Shown here: positions 45,553 through 53,469 of the stretch, piece by piece
Layout of the letters: every line of letters begins with the position of its first letter
Numbering within the stretch: the stretch's first letter is position 1
Assembly: GCA_049322335.1 (NCBI GenBank)
Contig: JBMORL010000098.1
Location: 10,843 to 74,842 of the forward strand
Direction: 5' to 3'
Source: JBMORL01 sp049322335
GTDB taxonomy: Bacteria; Bacteroidota; Bacteroidia; Flavobacteriales_D; UBA2798
Length of the DNA stretch: 64,000 nt
Program-made: the position numbers and the translations under genes
The notes under the pieces: generated by a model
What the model saw: the letters and a program-made list of their open reading frames with translations, nothing else
What the model was told of the DNA's origin: nothing
Databases searched by the model: none

Positions 45553-47619
45553 TCAGATTTTAATTCCAATTACAAGTACATCATCATTTTGTTCATGATG
45601 TTTACTCCAGGCATCGAATTCAGTTTTTATTTTATCAGAAAGTTCACTGAAATTTCCGGCTGACAAAATCATTTCTTTCATTTTCGACTTTTTATATTTT
45701 TTCCCTTTAGGGCCTCCAAACTGATCGGCATACCCATCTGTTGAAGTAATAATTGTATCGCCCTGTAAAAGCTGAAAGTCATGCTGTGTAAATGGTTTTT
45801 GCCTGAAGTAAATTGCCACCGGTTGTTTATCTGCTTTCAGTTCAATAATTTTTCTATCTCCGCTCTCTCTCTCATTCCCACTCTCCTTGTCCCTTTGCCC
45901 CTTTGTCCCTTTGTCTCCTTCCCTCACTATCCACACCGGGTTATGGGCAGCCGCATAGGAAAGCCGGAGGGTTTTAAAATCAATTTTCACGAGTGTGATA
46001 TCCATTCCGTCTTTATTTTCTCCTTCGGCACCGGTTTGGCGAAGGGCATGTATTACTTTGTCGCGTAACTGGTTAAGGACTTCAGCAGGTTGGGTAATAT
46101 TTTTTTCGTTAACAATCTCATTGAGGAAACTGTTGCCCAGCATACTCATAAATCCACCGGGAACACCATGACCTGTACAGTCGGCTGTAGCGTAGATAGC
46201 CCCGGTAACCGCATTGCCTTCATATAGCGGATGTATCCAGTAAAAATCACCGCTCACAATATCTTTCGGACGATTAAAAAGAAATGATTGTGGAAAAATT
46301 TTACTGAACATTTCATTCCCGGGAAGCATCGCCTCCTGTATTCTCCGGGCATAATTGATGCTATCGGTAATTTCTTTTTTCTGGTGCTGTATTTTTTCTT
46401 TCTGTTCACTTAATAAAAGATTGGCGCGTTTTTTTTCACGGAATCGTTTCATCATAACTATCGCCATTATTATTCCGGCTACACACAATAAGGAAACAAA
46501 AACAAATAAAATTCTTGTCCGGTGTAATTCCTGTTCTTCAATTTCATTATTTTTTTTCAGGATTTCATTCTCTTTTTTTGTGATTTCTTCATTTTTCCTC
46601 GACAATTCCAGTTCTTTTTCTGCTTTCAGCATTTCGTAATTTTTCTGCGAAAGAGCCAGTTTCTGGTTGGTTTCTTCACTGAAAAGGGTTTCCTTTAGTT
46701 CGATATAGCGTGAAAGCGACTCAAAAGCTTCCTTATATTTTCCCATCAGGGCAAATAATTTATACGCTCCTCCCATAGCATCACGCTGTTGCATCAGGTT
46801 GTTTGTTTCTTTGGCCAGTTGATCAGCCTTCAGATAATTGGTAATTGCCTCGTTATATTTATTTTCCGCTACCAGCGCTTCAGCATGATTGATCCTTCCC
46901 ACCGCTTCGGCAAATTTATTTTCCGAACGAATGGCCCTATCAATCACCTTTTGCGACCAAACCAATGCTTCTTTGTTGTCTTTACGCAGGAAATATATCA
47001 CTCCGATATTAGCATAACAGGAAACAATTCCTTTCTCAAATTTTTCCTGTTCGAAAATAAGCAGCGCCTGCCGGTAGTATTCTTCTGCTTTATCAATTTC
47101 CCCCAGGTTTTTATAGGCAATCCCCAAGTTATTGTAGGCTTTGGCCATGGAAAGAAGATCATCTGTTTTTTCCACTTCTTTCACCACTTTGGTAAAATAC
47201 TCTTTCGACTTCTGTGTATTTCCCTGGTAGGAGTAGATGATGCCGATATGATTATAGAGAATCGATAAAATATCATCCATCTTTTTTTCTTCTGCAATGG
47301 AAAGCGCCCTGAAATAATGGTCAAGCGCATCAGAATACAACTGTAAATTATCATAAATCTGTCCGCATAATTGTTCGGCATGGGCTAAAACCACAGAATC
47401 ATTGCAATTCTCCGCTTCAGTTATTGATTGTTTTACAAAGTTCAGGGCCTTATATTCATCTGCCTTTTTTTCTTTTACCGCCTGCATCCTTAGTTCTTCT
47501 GCTTTTTTACATTTAACGGAATCAGCAGATGCCTGAATTATACTTGTTGTAACAAGAATAAAAAAAGCAGCCATTAGTAACTGGCCGGGCTGTTTCAGGC
47601 GATGTAGAAATGTAGTCAT
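45553..47619 (-). CDS. TPR-containing SpoIIE/PP2C-type serine phosphatase
   Basis: 688 residues. A signal peptide (about 1-30) is followed by six or seven TPRs (about 40-300: AYNNLGIAYKNLGEIDKAEEYYRQAL), a coiled coil, one membrane helix (about 370-390) and a SpoIIE/PP2C phosphatase domain (about 450-688) with SGDFYWIHPL, ATADCTGHGVPGGFMSMLG and STDGYADQFGGPKGKKYK, keeping the metal-binding Asp residues. Such proteins join an extracytoplasmic sensor to partner-switching signalling. A Lys/Glu/Gly-rich insertion of about 20 residues (DNA about 45860-45921) breaks the phosphatase domain. Confidence 0.9.
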   Translation of the reverse strand: MTTFLHRLKQPGQLLMAAFFILVTTSIIQASADSVKCKKAEELRMQAVKEKKADEYKALNFVKQSITEAENCNDSVVLAHAEQLCGQIYDNLQLYSDALDHYFRALSIAEEKKMDDILSILYNHIGIIYSYQGNTQKSKEYFTKVVKEVEKTDDLLSMAKAYNNLGIAYKNLGEIDKAEEYYRQALLIFEQEKFEKGIVSCYANIGVIYFLRKDNKEALVWSQKVIDRAIRSENKFAEAVGRINHAEALVAENKYNEAITNYLKADQLAKETNNLMQQRDAMGGAYKLFALMGKYKEAFESLSRYIELKETLFSEETNQKLALSQKNYEMLKAEKELELSRKNEEITKKENEILKKNNEIEEQELHRTRILFVFVSLLCVAGIIMAIVMMKRFREKKRANLLLSEQKEKIQHQKKEITDSINYARRIQEAMLPGNEMFSKIFPQSFLFNRPKDIVSGDFYWIHPLYEGNAVTGAIYATADCTGHGVPGGFMSMLGNSFLNEIVNEKNITQPAEVLNQLRDKVIHALRQTGAEGENKDGMDITLVKIDFKTLRLSYAAAHNPVWIVREGDKGTKGQRDKESGNERESGDRKIIELKADKQPVAIYFRQKPFTQHDFQLLQGDTIITSTDGYADQFGGPKGKKYKKSKMKEMILSAGNFSELSDKIKTEFDAWSKHHEQNDDVLVIGIKI

Positions 47620-47743
47620 CAGAAATTGAGTACCCGAAAATAAGGTTAATCTGCCATTTGGAATATAAAATGTTGAAATGTGAACAAGTTTAATCCTGTG
47701 ATATAAAAGAAATTAATACTTTTAATCACTCCAAATTTTCCCT

Positions 47744-49099
47744 ATGCCCCAAAAGCGATCGCGAACCCGTACGGTAAGTGTCCCTGAGCCATTCAGTGAA
47801 TTGTTTGAGAAAGCAGAGCAATCGGTAAGCGAATATTTCAAGTCCCTTTCCATGGATCCTACGCGCGGAACCATTGAAATCAATGGCCAGCGTTATGTTT
47901 TGGTGCGTGCTTCAGCCCTTTCGCTTGAGTTTTTGGAATCTATACAGCGTTTTTATGCCGACAGGGGAACGGAGGAAGCGATGCTGATAGGTAAAAACAT
48001 GTTGTTTGATATGGCTCATATGATTGGCATGCAGGATGCAAAGAATTTTCATGAAAAAATGAATCTCCATGACCCTATTGCCAAACTATCAGCCGGGCCG
48101 GTGCATTTTGCTCATACCGGCTGGGCATTTGTCGATATTCTGGAGGAAAGTAAACCCAGTCCTGATAAAAATTATTTTCTCAAATACCATCACCCCTATT
48201 CTTTTGAGGCCGATAGCTGGCTGCGTGCAGGAAAAAAATCCGACCAGCCGGTTTGCGTGATGAATGCCGGTTATTCATCGGGCTGGTGTGAGGCGAGTTT
48301 TGGAATTTCTTTGACTGCCGTAGAGATCAACTGCAAGGCAAAAGGCGATGAGCATTGCACTTTCATTATGGCACCTCCCGACCAGATCGGGAAATATGTG
48401 AAAAAAGAAAAGTTGCTGCAGAAAAAAATAAAACCAAAAATTCCATTTTTCCTTGAGAGAAAAAAAATTGAGGAGCAGGTGAAACGGTCGCTGGTGGAAA
48501 AAGAAGTGCTGCTGAAAGAAATCCATCACCGCGTAAAAAACAACCTGCAGATTATTTCCAGCCTGCTGAACCTGCAATCGCATACTGTAAAAGACAAAAA
48601 AACCAAATCGCAGTTCAATGAGAGTATCAGGCGTATCCGGTCGATTGCTGTGGTGCATGAATTATTATACAAGTCGGCCGACCTGATGCATATTTCAATG
48701 CATGATTATTTTGAAAGCCTCGTGTCGGAAATTTCATCCAATTTTTCTCCCGGTGGGAAAAAAGTGTCGATTCATACCGATGTAAATATAAAAGATGATG
48801 CTTTGGAACTTGACAAAGCCATTCCCTGCGGATTGATCCTCAATGAGCTTTTAACCAATGCTTTGAAACACGCTTTCAGGGGGAAAAAGAGCGGAAAAAT
48901 AAATGTTTCCATTCACCATGAAAAAAATGAATTTGTTTTATGTGTAAAAGATAACGGGGTGGGGATAAACGTTACCAGCTTCATTAAAAACGACCGGTCG
49001 CTGGGATCGCAACTCGTGCAGTCGCTGGTAGAACAACTGGATGGAAAACTGGAAATTAAAAGCAATAAAGGAACTTATTTTGAGATACGGTTTAGATGA
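47744..49099 (+). CDS. Histidine kinase with XylR_N/V4R sensor domain (HisKA_2 type)
   Basis: 451 residues, no membrane segment. Residues about 1-220 match the XylR_N/V4R (4-vinyl reductase) small-ligand domain: IGKNMLFDMAHMIGMQDAKN, WAFVDILEESKPSPDKNYFL, then NAGYSSGWCEASFGI and CKAKGDEHCTFIMA. A helical linker leads to a HisKA_2 box, KEVLLKEIHHRVKNNLQIIS (phospho-His in EIHHR), and an HATPase_c domain (NELLTNALKHAF, DNGVGIN, GSQLVQSLVEQLDG). It would phosphorylate a response regulator after binding a small or aromatic ligand. No regulator gene adjoins it. Confidence 0.9.
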   Translation: MPQKRSRTRTVSVPEPFSELFEKAEQSVSEYFKSLSMDPTRGTIEINGQRYVLVRASALSLEFLESIQRFYADRGTEEAMLIGKNMLFDMAHMIGMQDAKNFHEKMNLHDPIAKLSAGPVHFAHTGWAFVDILEESKPSPDKNYFLKYHHPYSFEADSWLRAGKKSDQPVCVMNAGYSSGWCEASFGISLTAVEINCKAKGDEHCTFIMAPPDQIGKYVKKEKLLQKKIKPKIPFFLERKKIEEQVKRSLVEKEVLLKEIHHRVKNNLQIISSLLNLQSHTVKDKKTKSQFNESIRRIRSIAVVHELLYKSADLMHISMHDYFESLVSEISSNFSPGGKKVSIHTDVNIKDDALELDKAIPCGLILNELLTNALKHAFRGKKSGKINVSIHHEKNEFVLCVKDNGVGINVTSFIKNDRSLGSQLVQSLVEQLDGKLEIKSNKGTYFEIRFR

Positions 49100-49105
49100 A
49101 ATTTA

Positions 49106-49124
49106 TTGGTCATTGGTCAATAGT
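49106..49124. repeat. GGTCA-word repeat at gene end
   Basis: TTGGTCATTGGTCAATAGT lies 6 bp after the histidine kinase stop. The words CATTGGTCAA and GGTCAATAGT recur in the intergenic element at 52122-52141. It sits between two converging genes. Confidence 0.6.
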
Positions 49125-49210
49125 AAAATAATAGGTTGGAATGGCAAAATAAGTATTGGTTTTTATAAAAATCGTATACTCTGTCCGTTATTCACCATTA
49201 ACTCTACTCC

Positions 49211-49681
49211 TTATTTTATTACCAACTGACGGGAAGTAACGCGGTTTTCTGTCCGGAGGCTGATGGTATATAAACCGGGTTGCAAATTCGATTCATATTG
49301 GGCGGGATTGCCGGCTGACTCGTTTTCCAGTCCTGCACAATACACCAGGTTTCCATTCATATCAGTGATTTCGATGGTAGCACAGGACTGGTTGGTAAAT
49401 ACAGTCAATTTTCCGGCATCTGCCTGATCGGGATACACCTGGAAAGTAATTTCCTTTGATGCTGTTATTGCTGATTCTTTCTGAGCTATTTCTCCTGCTT
49501 TTTCATTAGCCTTAATGGTTGAATTAGCCCCGGTGGGTGAAGATATTGTCTCCTCTTCGCTACCCGATAAAAAGGCCATCGAAGAGTTATCATCTGTATT
49601 TACCTGTGCTTGTGCGGTAGTAATTACACCTATTACAGCTGCTGTGAATACGGTGCGAAGGAGTTGTTGTGTAGCTTTCAT
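49211..49681 (-). CDS. Small secreted protein with type A T9SS sorting domain
   Basis: 156 residues from the ATG at 49681 (MKATQQLLRTVFTAAVIGVI, signal peptide to about TTAQAQ). An in-frame ATG 78 bp upstream is not supported. After a low-complexity Ser/Thr/Glu region, the last 75 residues are a Por-type tail: FQVYPDQADAGKLTVFTNQS, IEITDMNGNLVYCAG and the closing GLYTISLRTENRVTSRQLVI. The mature part is little more than the sorting domain, so a surface anchor or shed peptide is possible. The function is unknown. Confidence 0.8.
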   Translation of the reverse strand: MKATQQLLRTVFTAAVIGVITTAQAQVNTDDNSSMAFLSGSEEETISSPTGANSTIKANEKAGEIAQKESAITASKEITFQVYPDQADAGKLTVFTNQSCATIEITDMNGNLVYCAGLENESAGNPAQYESNLQPGLYTISLRTENRVTSRQLVIK

Positions 49682-49912
49682 GGCGTTTAGTTTTATTGAT
49701 TCAAAGTTCAGCCAATTGAAAACCCTGTACATCCCCGTTTTCACCGGTATTTTTTTCAATAGACGAATTAATAATTAAATCCGACTAAGATTTATTTTTT
49801 ATCGATTAATGTCTTTTTTTGTCCGATAAAGGTAAAAAAGGATGATTTTTACGTTATTTCACTTAGATTTCTGCGAAAACGGGGGTCAATCTCCAATGAA
49901 AAACCGGTTTTT

Positions 49913-49941
49913 TTGATATCTCCTCTTTTGTTTTACTTTTG
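49913..49941 (+). promoter_or_regulatory. Promoter of tRNA-Pro
   Basis: TTG (49913-49915), 18-bp spacer and TACTTTTG (49934-49941) match the Bacteroidetes promoter. The tRNA begins 42 nt after the box. Confidence 0.6.
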
Positions 49942-49983
49942 TAGCCCCATTGAAAGCCGGAAAATGGCGTTCATTTCATGTTT

Positions 49984-50056
49984 CGGGATGTAGCTCAGTT
50001 GGTAGAGTACACGTCTGGGGGGCGTGTGGTCGCGCGTTCGAGTCGCGTCATCCCGA
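49984..50056 (+). tRNA. tRNA-Pro (anticodon GGG)
   Basis: 73 nt fold into a full cloverleaf: acceptor CGGGATG/CATCCCG (49984-49990 with 50049-50055), D arm GCTC/GAGT, anticodon stem CACGT/GCGTG around loop CTGGGGG (anticodon GGG), five-base variable loop and T arm GCGCG-TTCGAGT-CGCGT. The discriminator base is A at 50056 and CCA is not encoded. A hairpin ACGGGGAA/TTCCCCGT followed by T5 (50060-50091) would end the transcript. The 3' end of this tRNA starts a 118-bp repeat that recurs at 50546. Confidence 0.93.
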
Positions 50057-50165
50057 CTTACGGGGAAGCAAAGTTTGTTTCCCCGTTTTTGTTTCCAGGA
50101 AAAGTGCGGACCGCCAATATTCCCTTATGTGGAGATTGCGGGATACCTGAACGAAGAGCGCTGGA
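50048..50165. repeat. 118-bp direct repeat, copy 1 (tRNA-Pro 3' end and terminator)
   Basis: From TCATCCCG of the tRNA acceptor stem to GAGCGCTGGA this stretch is identical to 50546-50663. It includes the tRNA terminator hairpin. Copy 1 precedes the GIY-YIG gene. Confidence 0.97.
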
Positions 50166-50188
50166 GGAGCTATTATTTTCTTTTTAGA

Positions 50189-50437
50189 ATGAGGTTTTAT
50201 GTTTATATTCTTTACTCAGAAGCCTATGACCGGTTTTATGTGGGTCAAACAAATGATATTATCGGCCGGTTACAAAGGCATAATTCTAAACTTGTACAGT
50301 CTACAGCACCATATGCGCCTTGGACGCTAAAATGTAAAATTGAAAAATCTAGCCGATCAGAAGCTGTTGTTCTGGAAAGAAAACTTAAAAATTTATCAAA
50401 ACAACGATTGATCGCTTTCATTAATAAATACAGTTAA
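50189..50437 (+). CDS. Small GIY-YIG nuclease domain protein
   Basis: 82 residues from the ATG at 50189. FYVYILYS (GIY block), RFYVGQT (YIG block), IGRLQRHN with the catalytic Arg, and the late EAVVLERKLKN with the metal-binding Glu make a minimal YhbQ/UvrC-type nuclease domain without a DNA-binding extension. Upstream in-frame starts at 50024 and beyond run back through the tRNA and are rejected. It sits alone between the two 118-bp repeats, the layout of a cargo or homing gene. The catalytic function is predicted. A mobile role is inference. Confidence 0.85.
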   Translation: MRFYVYILYSEAYDRFYVGQTNDIIGRLQRHNSKLVQSTAPYAPWTLKCKIEKSSRSEAVVLERKLKNLSKQRLIAFINKYS

Positions 50438-50449
50438 TGTATTGTCTGG

Positions 50450-50545
50450 TCCTGACGTTCCGCCCGCGGAAGTCAGGATGCTGATATCCCGCATGAGCGG
50501 GATCGTCAGCAGGGGCGTGTGGTCGTACTGACAGTATCGTCAGTA
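50450..50545. repeat. Three adjacent hairpins before the second repeat copy
   Basis: Hairpin 1 (50450-50478) has a 12-bp stem with one bulge and loop CCCG. Hairpin 2 (50479-50511) begins on the very next base, with a 14-bp stem, one bulge and loop ATGA. Hairpin 3 (50526-50545) is a perfect TACTGAC/GTCAGTA stem. The arms share CTGA/TCAG words. REP-like or transposon-end structures are possible. Confidence 0.85.
50512..50525 (+). pseudogene. Remnant of the tRNA-Pro anticodon arm
   Basis: GGGGCGTGTGGTCG is identical to 50019-50032 of the tRNA (3' half of anticodon loop, anticodon stem and variable region). It stands in the same order before the acceptor-end copy at 50546, but the T arm between them is replaced by hairpin 3. 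The 5' half of the tRNA is absent. Confidence 0.8.
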
Positions 50546-50663
50546 TCATCCCGACTTACGGGGAAGCAAAGTTTGTTTCCCCGTTTTTGTTTCCAGGAAA
50601 AGTGCGGACCGCCAATATTCCCTTATGTGGAGATTGCGGGATACCTGAACGAAGAGCGCTGGA
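50546..50663. repeat. 118-bp direct repeat, copy 2
   Basis: Identical over 118 bp to 50048-50165, including the acceptor-end CATCCCG and the terminator hairpin. The offset between copies is 498 bp. It ends 58 bp before the Nudix gene. Confidence 0.97.
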
Positions 50664-50721
50664 AGTGGTCAAACATAGTCTTTAACCATGTCGGTCAGAT
50701 ATTAACACTACCTTTACAAAC

Positions 50722-51165
50722 ATGAGTACATTCAACCTCCGCGTTTACGGAATTATTCTTCAAAACAATTTTGTTTTAGTAGCCGATGAACATATAAATG
50801 GAATTTCATTTACCAAATTTCCCGGTGGGGGGCTTCATTTCGGGGAAGGGACGATAGACTGCCTGAAACGGGAAATGAAAGAAGAGTTGAATATCAACAT
50901 CGGCCAGCCCGAACATTTTTATACTACCGACTTTTTTCAACCATCCGTGTTTAACCCTGATCAACAAGTTATCAGTATTTATTACCTCGTGAAACATTAC
51001 GAGCCTGCCGTGATCAAAACTTCTTCCAAAAAATTCGATTTTACCAAAGTTGAAAACGGGGCTATTTCATTTCGCTGGCTGAGCAGGGATGAAATCAATG
51101 AAGAAGAATTTCATTTTCCCATAGATAAGATAGTGGTATCAAAGCTCGAAAAAATTATTTTCTGA
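50722..51165 (+). CDS. Nudix hydrolase
   Basis: 147 residues. The Nudix box is complete: GGLHFGEG-TIDCLKREMKEELNI at about residues 34-56 (Gx5Ex7REUxEExGU). FKFDFTKVENGAISFRWLSRDEI-type C-terminal helices follow. It hydrolyses a nucleoside diphosphate linked to another group. The substrate is not readable. A -7-like box TACCTTTA (50709-50716) ends 5 bp before the ATG, so the mRNA may be leaderless. A GTG-started gene follows after 19 bp. Confidence 0.9.
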   Translation: MSTFNLRVYGIILQNNFVLVADEHINGISFTKFPGGGLHFGEGTIDCLKREMKEELNINIGQPEHFYTTDFFQPSVFNPDQQVISIYYLVKHYEPAVIKTSSKKFDFTKVENGAISFRWLSRDEINEEEFHFPIDKIVVSKLEKIIF

Positions 51166-51184
51166 AATTTCGTATCTTTAAAGG

Positions 51185-52114
51185 GTGAAACAATCCCTGC
51201 TATATTGTCTGCTTGCTGTTATCCTTTTTTCCTCCTGCGAAAAAGATCCTTTTTTACCATATCAGGCAAAAAATGTAGTGGTGATAGTAGTAGATGGTCC
51301 CCGCTATTCCGAAACCTGGGGTGATCCGCAGCGTACTAATATTCCTTACCGTTCCCAATGGCTGGATGAAGGTGTTATTTGTGAGAATTTTTATAATGAA
51401 GGTGGAACTTATACCGTAGCCGGACATACCGCTATTGTTACGGGATTTTATCAAACCATTGACAATACCGGTGCGGAATATCCCCAGCGTCATTCGGTTT
51501 TTCAGCATTGGATAAAAAACAATGGCGCGCCCAATTCATTGGTACAAATTATTGCCAGTAAAGATAAACTGGAAGTACTGTCTGATTGCATCGAAGCAGA
51601 ATGGAAGGGAAAACACCGCCCGGTTACCGATTGTGGCGTTAACGGTTTAGGAACAGGATATCGCGAAGACTCTGTTACTTTCACTAATGCCATCAACGTT
51701 ATACAAAATACACACCCGCGTATTTTACTGATCTGTTTCAAAGGTCCCGATGCCACAGCTCATGCCGGAGACTCATTGGGATATATTAATTCCATAAAAA
51801 AAACAGACGAATATATCCGGCAGCTGAGAAACGAACTTAATTCCATTGATTTTTACAAAGACAAGACTGCTATTTTCATCACCAACGACCACGGAAGACA
51901 TGATTATGATTATACCGGGCATGGCGACAGCTGTAACGGTTGCCGCCATATCGAATTTCTTGCTATCGGCCCTGATTTTAAAACCAACTACTCTACCCCG
52001 CTAACTTACGGACTCACTGATATTGCCCCCACCATCGGAGAACTGATGGGATTTAACCTGGATACCGATGGAGAAATCATGTGGGATATTTTTAAACAAC
52101 AGAGGGAGGATTGA
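51185..52114 (+). CDS. Alkaline phosphatase/sulfatase-superfamily lipoprotein
   Basis: 309 residues from a GTG at 51185. KQSLLYCLLAVILFSSCEKDP is a lipoprotein signal with lipobox FSSC. The alkaline-phosphatase fold shows VVVIVVDGPRYSETWG (first metal Asp), NEGGTYTVAGHTAIVTGFYQ (Thr/Ser nucleophile position), LLICFKGPDATAHAG and FITNDHGRHDYDYTGHGDSC (metal Asp-His). It probably works in the periplasm as a phosphodiesterase or phosphatase. TATCTTTA (51173-51180) lies 4 bp before the start codon. Confidence 0.82.
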   Translation: MKQSLLYCLLAVILFSSCEKDPFLPYQAKNVVVIVVDGPRYSETWGDPQRTNIPYRSQWLDEGVICENFYNEGGTYTVAGHTAIVTGFYQTIDNTGAEYPQRHSVFQHWIKNNGAPNSLVQIIASKDKLEVLSDCIEAEWKGKHRPVTDCGVNGLGTGYREDSVTFTNAINVIQNTHPRILLICFKGPDATAHAGDSLGYINSIKKTDEYIRQLRNELNSIDFYKDKTAIFITNDHGRHDYDYTGHGDSCNGCRHIEFLAIGPDFKTNYSTPLTYGLTDIAPTIGELMGFNLDTDGEIMWDIFKQQRED

Positions 52115-52121
52115 TGGTTAG

Positions 52122-52177
52122 TGGTCAATAGTCATTGGTCAAGGGTGAATTTCCTAATGACGAATGACTACTGACCA
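52122..52177. terminator. Inverted GGTCA-word repeat between converging genes
   Basis: TGGTCAATAGTCATT (52122-52136) and AATGACTACTGACCA (52163-52177) pair at 14 of 15 positions around a 26-base loop. It fills the 64-bp gap between a plus-strand stop and a minus-strand stop, so it could end transcription in both directions. No long T run follows. Confidence 0.55.
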
Positions 52178-52178
52178 T

Positions 52179-52913
52179 TCAACTGATATTCATTCCAAAC
52201 CAATACATCAGCGCTGCTTCATTTACTCCGTCTTTTCCTTTCCAGAATCTAACGGGATAGGCCCAATCGTTTTTTGCAGCTCCGCGCGGCCTTGCTTCAC
52301 GGGTTTCGGTGTCATTATAATTCAGGTAATAGCCTTTATGTTCTTTGGTTTCCAGTATCCCGAGATAGCCCAGTGTTTCAATCAGTCCTCTTCGCTCTTC
52401 CTTGTTACTCTTGAATGCCTTGAGTTTGGATAATTTTTTTTCCAAATCGTTGGGCGTACAGGAAACCGGTACATCAAGAATCAGATTGATAACGGAAGTA
52501 AATATTCCCAGGTCTACATCGTCCGGTAAAATATTCTCTGTGCGGTTGAGCTGATCGAGGTAAAATGCTAAAGTCACTACACCGTTATTAATCGGAATTA
52601 ACGCTCCGTATTTTTTTCTCCATTCATCAATCTGCGGAAGATCTTTACCCATATTGTTGTCTACCGAAAAATCAGCGCAAACCGGGCAAGTATAATCATA
52701 CATTCCGGAAGGTGACCATTGATGTTTTTTCATGTTTTTGGCCACTGCCCATGCTGAAAGAAAACTGCGCCATGAAAGTTGACGTGTAGAAAGACTGGCC
52801 AGGAAAAGATTCACCACTTTATCCTTGCTTGCTGCCTTTTCCCGTTCTTCCAACAGCCAGTCCATACCCTGGTTATGGGTAATTCCTACTACTTTATGGG
52901 GTGACGCTTCCAT
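52179..52913 (-). CDS. Hypothetical cytoplasmic protein
   Basis: 244 residues, no signal or membrane segment. YTCPVCADF near residue 94 is a single CxxC pair. The C-terminus has LGYLGILETKEHKGYYLNYND, which looks like a winged-helix turn, and a closing aromatic-rich WAYPVRFWKGKDGVNEAALM. The family is not recognised. It stands as a single-gene unit, converging on the phosphatase-like gene and with a 556-bp AT-rich gap upstream. Confidence 0.7.
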   Translation of the reverse strand: MEASPHKVVGITHNQGMDWLLEEREKAASKDKVVNLFLASLSTRQLSWRSFLSAWAVAKNMKKHQWSPSGMYDYTCPVCADFSVDNNMGKDLPQIDEWRKKYGALIPINNGVVTLAFYLDQLNRTENILPDDVDLGIFTSVINLILDVPVSCTPNDLEKKLSKLKAFKSNKEERRGLIETLGYLGILETKEHKGYYLNYNDTETREARPRGAAKNDWAYPVRFWKGKDGVNEAALMYWFGMNIS

Positions 52914-53469
52914 ATCCTAAATATACAAAAAAGCACAGGGGTTAAAAATAAAAAACAAGCTGAAAGAGAAAAAGTTTGATTTTTAATTATTTGTTTTTCA
53001 AATACTTAAAAAATATGTACAAAAATAAATCTTATCAAAAAATGTATATTCATAAGGGTCGTAAAAACCGGTCTCCTGTTTTCCAAATAGTGGTATTTCG
53101 TAAAAGGACACTGACTAAAGGCCACATTTGCAAAATACATAACCATGAAAGAGTTGTATATTTTTTTATACATCCAAAAAACAATTTATACAACCGGTTT
53201 AATGACACTTTCTTTTATACCGAAGTGAAATTCATCATGGTCTGTTTTTTTGAAGAATTTCATTCGGCATAATGCCAGTTATTGGTCTATTTAATAAATC
53301 AGTTTGGTATTACTTATCCGGTTAATTATTTCTTTTCGTTATACAATGAATGGAAAGAAGGATCATGGTCAATTCTATAGTAAGAAAATTTTAACCGAAA
53401 TAAAAATTACTATTTTCATTTAAAAAAAACGGCACAGGGATTGTTAACTCTTTTTAGTAAATTCGTTTG
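52914..53469. other. AT-rich intergenic region of 556 bp
   Basis: No supported gene. A 98-codon frame at 52976-53272 has irregular composition (Lys, Phe, Asn, Tyr-rich) and no motif. Short A/T runs and TATAC/GTATA words occur (for example around 53157-53176). It probably carries the promoters of the divergent genes, but no full TTG-N18-TAnnTTTG pair is seen. Confidence 0.5.

Noticed and set aside
49950..50188. Open frames running through the tRNA and repeat copy 1
   Set aside because: They cross the tRNA and its terminator. The GIY-YIG domain begins only at 50189.
50519..50725. Open frame through repeat copy 2
   Set aside because: It repeats the shadow frame of copy 1 and has no domain.
52976..53272. 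98-codon open frame in the AT-rich gap
   Set aside because: Composition is irregular, no motif or promoter is visible, and the frame is explained by AT content.
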